DNA from: Brasenia schreberi
Lineage: Eukaryota > Streptophyta > Magnoliopsida > Nymphaeales > Cabombaceae
Direction: 5' to 3'
Length of the DNA: 64,000 bases
Assembly: GCA_036023115.1 (NCBI GenBank)
Contig: JAYKKT010000074.1
Coordinates: 13,997,501-14,061,500, forward strand
This document shows, in pieces, positions 43,617 to 55,080 of the stretch. The notes beneath the pieces are model-generated. The model was not told the DNA's origin. It ran no database searches and saw only the letters and a list, made by a program, of their open reading frames with translations. The first letter of the stretch is position 1. Each line of letters starts with the position of its first letter. Position numbers and translations under genes: made by a program.

Positions 43617-43670
43617 CATGAATCCATGTAGCCGACCAAGTCTAGTATGGGAAAAGGCTTAGTTGTTAAC
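43617..43670 (+). repeat. Solitary LINE/SINE 3' tail
   Basis: ATGAATCCATGTAGCCGACC then AAGTCTAGTATGGGAAAAGG and CTTAGTTGTT reproduces only the last roughly 50 bp of the RTE LINE and SINE family, an extreme 5' truncation. Confidence 0.8.
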
Positions 43671-44412
43671 CAGTAAACCTCATATTGTACGAAATACAAT
43701 AGGCATTTTATGATATACGCGTGTATTACTAAAAACACCAGGAATACTATATGTATCGCACAATATGTTGAAACAATGAGTGCGTTTAGTATCAAACACC
43801 TAATAAGATCACCATAAATGAGATGGTCCACGGTAAAATATTTGGATGAGTCCTATTCTGATTTTGTGTAGCTACCGCAATCGTCCTTCTTTTACAGGCT
43901 CCACCCGGGCTATGGGAGGCCACACCTTGCCAGACGAGGAGTTCCAAGCAAGCAAAAAATGAAATAAAAGACGGTAGATTCCAACATATTAATTAAAGAA
44001 GGTCCAAACTCACAACCACAAGGAAGAAGGTCATAGCTTAGACCTAATAGAGGGTATAGAAGGCGGTTGGCTCCGAATTCTTTCTTTTCCCTTAAGACGA
44101 GTTTCAGGTCCTTCACATGGCCAAGTCAGTGTTTCTTTGATTGTATTAGAGAAATGCGATGGTTTTCTCTTGTTTCCAAATTAGATTGTCGGAGAAGCTA
44201 ACAGCGGATTTCGTTTCATAGCAGAGTGAAATAACAACAAACAGGAAACAAAATTTACAAAAAGGAACGGTTCAAAACCCTAAAAACTCCATCTTTTGAT
44301 GCACACCCTAAACAAACCAAGGAAGACTCGCTAACTCAAACCCGAAGAGAGCCCAAGTAAAACCGTAAGTACCAAAAGAGGGGAAAATCGAATGTGCAGG
44401 AGCAGAAGATAC

Positions 44413-44689
44413 CTAGGGCAGAATTGGAGCTGCCGATTCCTAACCACGATGGATCTGAGCATGAGGAGGCGAGCAAAGAGCCGATCGTCGCCTTGAGCTC
44501 CTCCGGAACGGTTCGCCGGTAATGGAGGATCCTCTCGGCCATTTCCCTCACTTCCGCTTCCAAACCTTCCAGATCGTCTTCCTCATCACCGTCAGATCCC
44601 CGCGCATTCGAATCTCGACGATCCGAAGATGAAGAAGCTCCCCTCGCTTCGTTTTCCTCCCTTTCGCGCTCCGACAACCCTCTCTTCAT
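44413..44689 (-). CDS. First coding exon of an acidic plant protein of unknown function
   Basis: The exon runs from ATG 44689 for 92 codons plus one base to a donor (CTAG then GTATCT) at 44412. The peptide is strongly charged at first (MKRGLSEREREENEARGASS, then GDEEDDLEGLEAEV) and continues with a predicted coiled coil (EVREMAERILHYRRTVPEELKATIGSLLAS). That layout, LEAEVKEMAxKILEYRxTLPxxLK, is one I associate with a small plant-conserved family without an assigned role. Further exons were not located in 43700-44412, where the Gypsy, hAT and LINE debris begins. A TATA-like ACTATAAAC on the minus strand lies near 44757-44765, about 70 bp upstream of the ATG, supporting a real gene start. Confidence 0.5.
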
Positions 44690-44756
44690 CTTTTGCGCTT
44701 CGATTCGAAATTCGAAATTTTCGGAATTTTGGAGGGGAGCCGGAGGGAACTTCGCT

Positions 44757-44765
44757 ATGTTTATA
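44757..44765 (-). promoter_or_regulatory. TATA-like box upstream of the exon at 44689
   Basis: The minus strand reads ACTATAAAC here, about 70 bp upstream of the predicted start codon. Confidence 0.4.
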
Positions 44766-45002
44766 GTACGAGTTTCGGACCCGTTGAATGGATCGGATCT
44801 TGCTCGGCATCTCCAGATCTTTAATTTAAGGTTTCTTGGCGAATAACTTAAAAAACATGAGAAGAAAATGGGTCGTTTTAGATGTTGATATTATGGCGAA
44901 TAACTTAAAAAGCCGATTTTCGTTTTGGGCCTCAACTTATGTAAAGTTGCTTCTACACTAACGTTCGGACTAACATGAGAGATAAGGAACATATCTGGTT
45001 AA

Positions 45003-45118
45003 GGGGTGACCAAGGCCTTGCTTTACACACACACCCACGCAAGCCCTGGAAATCGAACCCACCACCTACATAGTGGGAGTAAGAGAACCGTGTGAAATAA
45101 GCTAATTGTCATGGCCAA
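45003..45118 (-). mobile_element. tRNA-related SINE, family S1
   Basis: The minus strand shows ATTAGCTTATTTCACACGG, then the B-box-like GTGGGTTCGATTTCC, then GGGCTTGCGTGGGTGTGTG, matching the S1 copies at 25345 and 26440. Confidence 0.6.
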
Positions 45119-45419
45119 AGTGTTTGGTGCATGAAGGCCACCTTCACTTACGATTGCTATGTAGTCACATAAGCAAGAACATTAAGTTCGTAAGAAGTAG
45201 AGTATTTGAACAAAAGTAAATCTCACTTTATTGAGAATAGGAAGATTGTTGTGTGTTTTGCATATATGCTACAACTTAGTTGGGAGTAATTTAGAAAAAG
45301 TTCTAAATAGTAGGTTGTCTCTACTAATAGAGGCCTCTCTGACTTAGTACTACAATTGTCACGTGATCCTAAGGAGGGGACCCAATTATACATAGTTAAG
45401 TTCACAATAGATGGAATGT

Positions 45420-46470
45420 TACATTCTCCCACACTAAAACCATTGATGCCCACAACAATGTTGAAACCCATCGATGATACTCCTCAATGGCTTCAGGGAA
45501 TTGCATGAAGGTATACTCCTTTTCCAGCATGATTGGTCTACGTCGAATCTTTTCTACTTCATGAGGTATCTGGCACGTCTTCTTGTCAATGTTCTAGGTA
45601 TATGATTTAGGATTGACTCTACCTCTTTCGCCCCCAAGGTCCTTAGAGTGCCCATGTTGGTTCATTTTGTCGCTAGTCTTTCATACATTACAAGCTTTCA
45701 AGTTGCTCATATGAAAGATAGGGTGCATCATATCTAGCTTGTATGCCCAATTCTCTATCTGTTTAATGATTTTGTAAGGACTATCATACCTATGAATCAA
45801 TCCTGCGTGTTGTTCACAAAATTGTTATGAGTGTTTAGGATAAAGTTTTACTAAAACATGCTCCCTTATCCTAAACTCGGTAGAGTGACATTTGGTGTCA
45901 GCCTATTTCTTTATCTGCTTTGTTGCCTTCACAAGGAGTGTGTGCTAGATGTCGCCTCTCCTGCATGTTCAAACAAAATGAGTACACCAACTGCACTCGT
46001 CCCATGAAGCTTGCAGCCAGTGAGTGAGGAGATTGGGGTTGTTGTTATGCAAATTGTAAGAAAATTGTGCATCTACCAACTTGGTCCAACCTAGTAGTTA
46101 CCATAAACATAATGACATAAATAGCATTCCACTAAAGCATTGATTCTTTCCAACTATTCATCCATCCATAGGTAACATCTTGTTGAGAATAATAACTTAG
46201 ACTTTAGTAAACAAAAGATTTTGTATCAAAAATTGCTTATAAATCATGGCATCATAGTCACTAACAATGTTGGAAGGGAATTCTCAATACTTCATATTAT
46301 GCTTGATGAAGAGCTTTGTCATGCGCTTGACTATGTATTTGAGTAGGGCTACCACAAACATCATGTACTTAAAAAATTGGTCTACTGTCACCAAGATAGA
46401 TTGACACCCGTTGGACTTAGGAAAATTTAGTGTGAAGTTCATTGATACGCTCTCTCACAATTGGATTGGA
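45420..46470 (-). mobile_element. Ty3/gypsy integrase and pol C-terminus remnant
   Basis: Minus-strand translation gives decayed integrase blocks in order: SMNFTLNFPKSNGCQSILV then VDQFFKYMMFV, SNIVSDYDAMIYKQF, later a region equivalent to VLVKLYPKHS, and HAGLIHRYDSPYKIIKQI, YKLDMMHPIFHMSNLK. These match gypsy integrase core and the downstream chain leading to the KIHPVFHVSLLK motif. There are many stops and frameshifts. Reverse transcriptase and LTRs were not identified in the adjoining sequence. Confidence 0.8.
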
Positions 46471-46999
46471 ATTGACAACGATTCCAAAAGTCCTGTTGAC
46501 ATAAAAATTTACCAAATATCAAATATTAGTTATGTGCTAGATTGTACTAGATGATGTGGAGTAGTTCAAGATCAAAATATATTGATGATTCTCAGTTTGG
46601 CTATTAATGCTACCTTTTTCTCAACAATCAATGTGAAGGTATACGAGAATCTTACAATTCTTCGAGTTCATCTTCATTTCCTGACTCCTCTTTTGTGATC
46701 GAGGAAATTGTATAGTCATTGACTAAGATTTGGTAAAGTTAAGGTTTAACAAGAAAGAGATTCAAGGTGGGACAGGGTCAGGCTTGAGGTGAACTCGTTC
46801 TGAGGTGTATATATAATTTTTTTAAAGTTCATCATTCTTTCTTCAAATTATTCTTAAATCACAACATCTTTCTCAAAGTCCTTGGTTGTTATTGCAACCT
46901 TGTGCTCTCCTCTAGGAGAGAGAGAGAGACCTAAAAGTCCATATTTGATGGCAAGGACAAGCCTCTTGAAGGTAAGACGGTGTTTGGGAAGAGCTTATT

Positions 47000-49900
47000 G
47001 GCCTTCAGGAGGCAACGAGACTTTGTATCCTCCTCTTGATGATGATGAAGATTGTATTAGTTGCTTTAGGCATTTTTTAATCATCAAGTAATTGTCTTTT
47101 CTTACCAACCGTCGATACTAGAATGGAAGGAGCAAATGAAAGAGGAAAAGTACAATTGAACATGAAGAACTAAATGTATGTAAATTCTTCTCCCTTGTTC
47201 ACTCTTTTAGTGTCATCTAGGAAGATTTGATCTCGCATGATATTTTATTGGTTGAAGGCGTTTAAGGGTGGCACCTCTTCATTTGTGGGTCCCTTGGCGT
47301 CTTTCTCTTCTATTTTTCTTTCTACTCTAGATTGAAAATGCTTAAACACAAAATGGTTAGATAAAAAAATTTATTCTTTGAGTAGTTGATAGGGATGTAA
47401 GGCGATAATAAGCTTTTGTTGATGCAAGACAAATCTGTGGGGTGGGGTAGAATGAAGTGTCAAAATGATTTTTTTTTTTATGGGGGCTGGTGGAGCCCAA
47501 CCTATCCCATTGCCATCCCTAGTTGTTGTTGGGCTACATAATCAAGTAAAAAGCAACATTGTATGACCCATATTTTATTGGACATTAAGGCCTATGGCAT
47601 AAGGAGAATTGAAATTATTGTAGTTTCATGCCTCATAATTAAATACTCCCATAAATACTCACAAGTAGGAATGTACATGAGACAGATATCACCTGCTCCA
47701 TATAAAGATCAACCCTGTATGAGATGGATTCAAGGGTGAAAAGGGGGGTTGGGTCAGGAATAGGGAATCCAGGAAATCTCCAAAATCTCTCCCACCCATC
47801 TGGAGTCTTTCGTTCCTCCCTCCCTCTCCATTCCCCTGCACCCCCACCTCCACGGCATTCTTCATTGAGACGAAGCCTCACGGGGTTGCAGTGGCAAGGT
47901 TATACCGTTTTGGTGTTTGTCACAGGGAGAGGGGCAAGGATGGGGGTAGTTCCCTAAATGAACACCACAATCCCCAACTCTGCCCACTCCATGAACATCC
48001 CTCCTCACGAGAACTATGGTTTTGGGTAATGAAATAATTAAAGAATTCCTTTTCTTATGACACCATGTCGTTTATAAAAAATATATATGTAGAAGAGTGA
48101 TTTGAGGATCATGTTATTAGAGAATAGGCTAACATAATATTGTTGTGTTCAATTAGACAACCAAGGGGACCTCATGGAAGAGGATGGTTAAAGATTTCAA
48201 TAAAAAAGTCTTATCAAATAATAACACATTGGGTTCATGATTCATGATGCTCAAGGGTCCTTTTATGAGTATAGGATGAATCAATTCTAAGATGCAAGAA
48301 GAATAATTTGAAGATAAAATGTTGATGAAAAATAGCTCGACACAACACTTGAGAATAAAATTAACAAATCATCTCAAAAGGATGCCTATCAAATGAGTTA
48401 ATCAATTGATGAAATAATGAGAACAAAATTGAAGCAAAAACCACGATGATCATGAGGTTGCTATCTATGTGGTTGTGTACTTGTTTTTTGGGGCATTGTT
48501 TGAAAGTTCATATCCCTCACAATCTGGCTCATGTATCTCAATTGATAGTTGGTCAAACTTGGAAAGGTAATCCACCTTATTGATTACCCTTTTCCATCTC
48601 CGCTTAATTACGGTCTTGCCTAATCCCAACTTACCCATTGGAAAAAGGTCTTTCAATAACTTTCCTAGTTCATCCCCTTGAAAGCTGTCATTTTTGGTTC
48701 ACTTAAGACCTTGAACTGTAACTCCACTTGATTTTACTTTGTTCCCATTCATAACGGCATGTTCTTGTGGTTCTCTTTTTCAAAAACAAAAAAATGTTGA
48801 TTTCAACAACCATTTTAATTTTAGTGTGGTTTCAATTCTATGAAAGAAGAACAATCACTGTCTTGGGTTTGGTTCGATTAAAAGTGATTTTGGTAATAAG
48901 TAACTTAGATTAAGAGTATAACATGGATCATCCCAAGCCCACAATTCAATTCCTACCCAATCCATTGATAGGAGAATTAAGGAAGTGACATCCATGAATT
49001 AAATAAAATGGAAGCAATGGAGAATCATATGAAAGAGCGGATCAGGTAGGAATTGAACATTGCTTGATTTCTAAAGATCTAGAGAAGGGTCGATTTGTTG
49101 AGTTGTGGAGTCAGGACACAAGTGACACAAGAGAAAACATAGAACAAGGGTAATGTGGTTTGAATGGGATGTTTCTTGTTTTTTGAGTTGTGAAGTGCGG
49201 TGTTTTTTATGTGTGAGGAGCCTAGGTGTGGGATTTTGGGTCGTTTATAGAGAGTAAAAGAAATTAAAAGGAGGAGAGCCAAGTGGGGGGTATTTCTAGG
49301 CTTGTTTGGTTGTTTAACGGGATCGGAATCTGGGTGGGTTGGTTGTGAAGTGGGGAGTTTTTATCACACATGCATGAGTCATGACCACAACTCACCCGAA
49401 CCGATGTCATATAGTTGCTTCTCGTACAAGTATGAACGTAAATGACATTCAAAGACAATCATAACCCAATTATAACTCCATTAAAATAATCATATTAAAT
49501 TCAAATGTTCATAATCTAAACAATTCATTCAAAATGATGCGGGACCATCACATAATTCTCGAAAGTTATATATAAATGTCTAAATAAACTAACTTTGTAC
49601 TATGTTATACTATCTCAAAGTACCACTCGAACAATATTTAGTAGAGAAGTTGTACACCTTTTAATGGAATTCATACAAAAAATATGCATGTTTTACAATC
49701 ATATAGCAAATCACATTTACATTTCAATTCATGTTATGAAATTCATACTCATACACATATCCATCAATTACAATAATTACAACTCGTACTATGTTTGCCC
49801 CAAGGCCATAAGAGTCATCTGACCCTCCCTTATACGACCTTTATTACAACATGGTCAAACCATACCGACTCTCACAACAGAATGCTGAAGAACATACTCT

Positions 49901-51400
49901 ATATTACCCCAAGCCAGAATGCTCAAGAGATTGAATATCTAAAGATCTCATACAAGTATGACTCATATTCACACATTTTTATGTTATAAAACCAATTCCA
50001 TCTTATCATATTAATAGTTCATATCCAGAACTATATATTCAAATAATATTTTTATATCAAACACATGTATATCACATCATGCTCTTTATCAATTAGGCCC
50101 ATAAACAAGTTTATCTAAAAAATATATCAAATAAGCCATAATTTCAAATATCATTTAAGAATCATCAATAAAATATTTAACAATTATGCACATTTAAATC
50201 TATCCAAAACAAAGAAAATCACTATTAATATAGTTATATTAAACAATGCATAACCCCCTACCTAAAGGAGCACTAAGATCCAACCCCAAACCACTAGGTT
50301 GCTCTTATCACCATCAAATCCTTCAATTTCAATATATAAACAATTCTAAATAATAATACTAATATATTTATTTAATTACGAGTTTAACACAATAAACTGA
50401 GTCTAAATCGGACCCTAAAATGATCCTCGAACAACAAAAAAAACTTAACAAGATCCAAATAGGTTGTCTTGGATCTAAATTATCAGTTAGATCCATTTCA
50501 TATCCAAACTGGACACACAATGCATTATGTGTTCCTAAGTCAATACAAAACCTGGCGCGAACCGAAACTACCCAAACTGGTTCTATGTTCAGTTTTGTTT
50601 TTGACCTAGAGCTTGTTTTGGGACCCAACCTATTTCTGAACACGAAGCAGAACTCAGAAATTGTTTCTGACCCACCCAGAACCTATCCAACATATAAAAT
50701 TTGTGCAACATGAGACTTAGAGAAATGATATGCATCCTAGCGTGATACTGAATTAGGACAGGACACGTGCAATGTTGGACATGCCTAAACCCTAGAGAAA
50801 TCGATGGATTTTAACGGTGATTTCCGATATCGAAATTGGCCAACGATGATCCCTACCATCTGCTGACTTCCCCCTCCCTATCTGATCCAACAATGGCAGC
50901 GACAGCAATGACATTTTGGCTGAAAATCCGAAGAAGACGAGAATAGCTTCCTACATCAAAAAATGTGTTTTCCTTTGATTTCACGTTTGATTCAAGTTAA
51001 TACATCTCGTTTTTGAATCTTTTATCCAAATACAAAAAAATTGATTTAAGTTGTACTCGACCCAAACAACATCGATTTCATCGAAAAAAGGACGGAAAAT
51101 TCTTAAAAACATCATAAACATACCTTTTGCCAACCAATTATAACGGCATCTTCATCCGTTCGACCCTCCTAGTGTTGTCGATCTTCAAGGTTGTCTTGTG
51201 AGTCCAATATGCACAAGTCGGCCTTAAAATCACAAGCATTGGAGGTGGGTGGGTTTTCTGGCAACCCAACTGCCTTTCCATCAACGCATTCCATTGCGCA
51301 TTGCTGGAATTCCTGCCTAATCAGGTTTGGTTCCGAATATGGATCCTAACTTGACCCTTTATATTATGGTTTTGGTACTAAGTAACTTAGATTAAGAACA
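47000..51400. other. Intergenic, no gene recognised
   Basis: No domain was recognised on either strand. Open frames stay below 100 codons and lack motifs. The left part may continue the gypsy remnant. The stretch 49400-50400 is strongly AT-rich. Confidence 0.45.
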
Positions 51401-51404
51401 TAAC

Positions 51405-51495
51405 AATAACTCACCTGGCTATGGGGTCAATTAGCAAGTTGAAGGTCATGAGTTTGATACTCGATACGTGCATCTCCCTTTGGCCTACAATGGCG
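51405..51495 (+). mobile_element. tRNA-related SINE, family S2
   Basis: CTCACCTGGCTATGGGGTC (A-box region) is followed by AGTTGAAGGTCATGAGTTTG (B-box region) and CTCCCTTTGGCCTACAATGG, in the same order as 30000-30090. Confidence 0.6.
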
Positions 51496-51890
51496 TATCT
51501 ACGTTTGGGCCGAAATGGGGCGGCTGCCCCCACCTGAAACTTGAAATATCAGTGAAAAAACTATAGTCCAAGGCTAATATGTTGCCAGTTCGATGGACTA
51601 GACCGCCATTGTCGGCCTCCCTATTGTAACAGCCTCCCTATTGTAACAAAAAAGAAAAACTTGTGTAGATTAAGATGCAAGGGTCGGGGGTCTGCATTGA
51701 CTTGGTAGAAGACTATGATAGAGAATAACAGTAAACCACACGATACTTGCCTTCATTTAGCGTTGTGTTCTCGAGGCCAGTTTAACTAAAAAGAATCATT
51801 TGCGCAGAAAGTATTCCAATAATATTTTCCTTTTCAAAAGAAAACACCAAAAAGAGAGTATGTATTCATTCACGATGTTGTCAGTGAGCA

Positions 51891-52163
51891 CAATATAAAA
51901 TGGAATCTTTTTGTGCGTTCAAAGAATTGCAATCCCATGTGTGGACCGTGGTCTTTAGGAGAAGGAAGACGGTAATCCACGGTAGGTTCTGCCACAATCA
52001 GAGACCCACTTGTCTCTCGCGCATTACTGCGCTTCCGCAGACAAAACAAAACCTGCAAAGTTCCAGCAAGATGACCCGCCATTAAATCTCTTCGTCTCTC
52101 TCAAGCACATACGAAGCTGCCTATCGCCTGCCACTCGGATTACCGACCGGGAAAACGTTTTCC
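51891..52163 (+). promoter_or_regulatory. CB5LP: Possible promoter and first 5' UTR exon of CB5LP
   Basis: A TATA-like ATATAAAATGG lies at about 51892. The following 240 bp are less AT-rich and end at a good donor context (TTTTCCG then GTGAGA at 52164). An acceptor TTTGTATTTGCAG lies at about 55018, 60 bp before the CB5LP start codon. A spliced 5' UTR of this shape would place the promoter here, but transcript data would be needed to link the two. Confidence 0.35.
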
Positions 52164-53214
52164 GGTGAGATATCTTCCCCCCTTTTCTTCTAGTTGTTTA
52201 CAGATTAAGAGATCCTCATGCACCCTTACATGCGTCAAAACGTAATGTTGCTGCGTTCCCATCAGAGATGGACGTCTTATTTCCTTCCAACCAAGTTTCC
52301 TCTACGTCTCAAGCAATCAGTATCTTCAAATGCGAAACTGTTTCTTTCCTAACCTTATGGCATCATTGCTCAACTATAAAACTGCTCCCCATTAGGATCC
52401 CAGAAGTTCTAGAAGAGAACGCAATCTCAATGATCGATGACCCTTTCTCATTGCGATCGGTTCAGCGAACTGGAGTCTTGGTTTTTCTTGTTTTTGGGCA
52501 TTTGAAGCCCTAGATAGGGGGTGTGAAAAAAGACTCCTTGTTTGGTCTGGTTTGACATATTATCAACGAGACTGCTGACGCGTTGGAATTTTCTTCTTGT
52601 TAAATTCTTTGTCTGCCTACTTTTGGTTTGAACAGATTGAAAACGAAATATTGGAACCCTTGTTCATATGTTCTATCTAATTCACCTTTGTGTTTTTATG
52701 CTGACTTTTGCTACGAGGACCTGAAAACCAATCTGGATTTTCAAGTACATCCAAACACTTGATTTTTCAAAAAAAGGATTTCTTCATGGACAACATGGTG
52801 GTATCTTTGCACATCTATATATTCATATTTTTATTGTTGTTAAAGGGTGTGTGACACTAGTGTGACAGGTCTAATGTGGAAAAGGATACATATTCATGTA
52901 GCATTGCAAAGACAGGTTCGGTGTTTTCATTCTTCTTGTTCAGCAACTATATAAGCGGGCTTGCATTTTAACCTATCTATTATGTTTGAGATTTCCCTGT
53001 TTAAACTCGGGGTATTACGCCATGTGCTTGTGAAACTGCACTACTACCAGGCCAAGTTTGCACAAAATTTTTATTGTGATTTATGTATTCGAACTTAGAA
53101 CCAAATGTCATAATGATCGGTATTAGGTTCAGTGTCCATAACAAGGAAACAGAATCAAATGTCTAGTAATTTAGTACAATGACAACGGAGATCAACATGC
53201 TCTCTTGCATGGGG

Positions 53215-53739
53215 CAATGTTGTAAATATAGTTGCAGACCCCGTATCATATGGGGCATCGATACGGTATGGTATAAGTTATTTTAATTTTTTTTTAAATA
53301 TTTACATTTTTTAAACATAAAAAAATAGACAACGGATTCAACATCACATCAAAACAAACTAAATCATGTGAATACATCACTCTCGAGCCTCATTTTCAAA
53401 CTTAGGATTAATGACTATTAGTGAACGTTGAATATATATGGGATTTTTAGAGAGAAAGGAGTTGGTCCTTAAGAGAAGAAGGGATAGACATGCAATAACA
53501 ACCAAAGAAGCTCATCTAGAAGGGTCAAGACTCAAAACATATCTAAACTATGTTCTTTTTAAAAGAAATATGGATTTTGAAACTTACACTATATCATATA
53601 TGATAGAACACTTGTATCACCATGATACAGTGCAATAAATGTAATTTTTGATGGGTACCTGAATCGTATCGGTTCAGATACCGATACATTCACATCACAT
53701 ATTGTATCGTACGATTACGATACGATTTTCATAACATTG
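53215..53739. mobile_element. hAT-like MITE in the putative CB5LP 5' UTR intron
   Basis: The ends are CAATGTTGTAAATATAG and, inverted, CAATGTTATGAAAATCG. The subterminal regions are rich in GTATC/GATAC words (GGGCATCGATACGG, TTGTATCGTACGATTACG). Flanking 8-mers GCATGGGG and GTGTGTGG agree at 5 of 8 positions. There is no coding capacity. It is probably a distant non-autonomous relative of the hAT family at 39240. Confidence 0.55.
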
Positions 53740-54468
53740 GTGTGTGGTCCTCCGTAATTGAGACCTCCCCTCTTTTTTGCTGTCACATAAATATCGCTTG
53801 CAATTTTGGACCTGACACAATAACATGACTCAAACTGGTGTCAAAATATTCAAGATTGGTTGGGACACCTTGGGTTGGCTTTGGGTCAACCAGATTAAAC
53901 CAACAAAAGTTGAGTCAGATATGGGCTGGTTCTGTCCTGACCCTATATATATGGGTCACAATGGGTCGAGACTTGAAACCGATGATGTCAGGTCTAGATT
54001 TTAGAAGAAGACCCGAAGAGAAAAAGAAAACAGGTTGGGTCTGGGTCGAAGTTATGCATGGGAATACATTGTTCCTTTGAGCAAAGATGGTTCCTGGTTC
54101 TCTGCAAATCAACCAGATCTACAGCATGATATACAGATGTAGTGGAACATCGATGGTTATTTATCCCAAGAAAGAGAATAAAATACTATCTTCTTTAGGA
54201 AGGTATTGATGAGACTTGAAAGAGAAGAAGGAAATGCGTGTATGCTTGTATATTGATCAACGTTATGTACGATATTCAACATGCCTGATGGTTCTCTTGC
54301 TGTGCAATTTTCTGTGGAAATTACTACATCTTAGCGCAAAAGCAAATGTTTATGGTACATCTAAAGAAGCCTTCATGGAATGGGTTATCTTTTCAGAATC
54401 CCAAGGGATATTACTAAGTTGGCATGGATTGTAGTCCAAACTCTGTTCCCATTTTCAAATGCTTCTAC

Positions 54469-54732
54469 ATAACTTGCGTTTTGGGCACCAGAAACGTGTG
54501 GATGCAACAGACCACAATTGAATATCTAAAACATGGTCATTCATCCTGTTTTGCACCCTTTGAGAAGCATATTTAAGATTGAATTTTGTTGATCAGTTTA
54601 TATAACTTGCGTTTTGGGCACCAGAAATGTGTGGGTGTATGAGACCACAATTGAATATCTAAAACATGGTCATTCATCATGCTTTTCACCCTTTGAGAAG
54701 CATATTTAAGATTGAATTTTGTTGATCAGTTT
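54469..54732 (+). repeat. Tandem duplication, two units, period 133 bp
   Basis: Unit 1 (54469-54600) and unit 2 (54602-54732) both run from ATAACTTGCGTTTTGGGCAC to GAATTTTGTTGATCAGTTT with few differences. It lies upstream of CB5LP, probably in its 5' UTR intron. No open frame is conserved across the units. Confidence 0.92.
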
Positions 54733-55080
54733 GCCGAGAGAGAGAGAGGGGGGGTATACAAGGTAGCTAAGCTGCACAATTTCAGAAAAGTACAGTTTTA
54801 TTGTCCAAATAATCGTGTTGGCTTTTTCTGGGTTAGCCTTGGTTCTCCTAGGAATGCAGCTGTTTCAAATTCATCTTGTGCTTTTACCGTCACTCCTAGG
54901 GCCATGTCTCATACTCTTGAAGATAAAAAAGAAAATTAAGCAAGAGTCACCCTGTCTCTTTTAAGCAAAGTTACTTGTCTATTGAGCTGCTTTTCTAATA
55001 ATTGTTTTGTATTTGCAGTCTAGAACTTTTGCAGTTGCGGTTTCAACATACTAAAAAACACTAGGAGTTTATTTGAAAAA

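Noticed and set aside
47639..47957. Overlapping 77- and 80-codon frames in a C/T-rich stretch
   Set aside because: No motif, low-complexity composition and no splice or promoter context.
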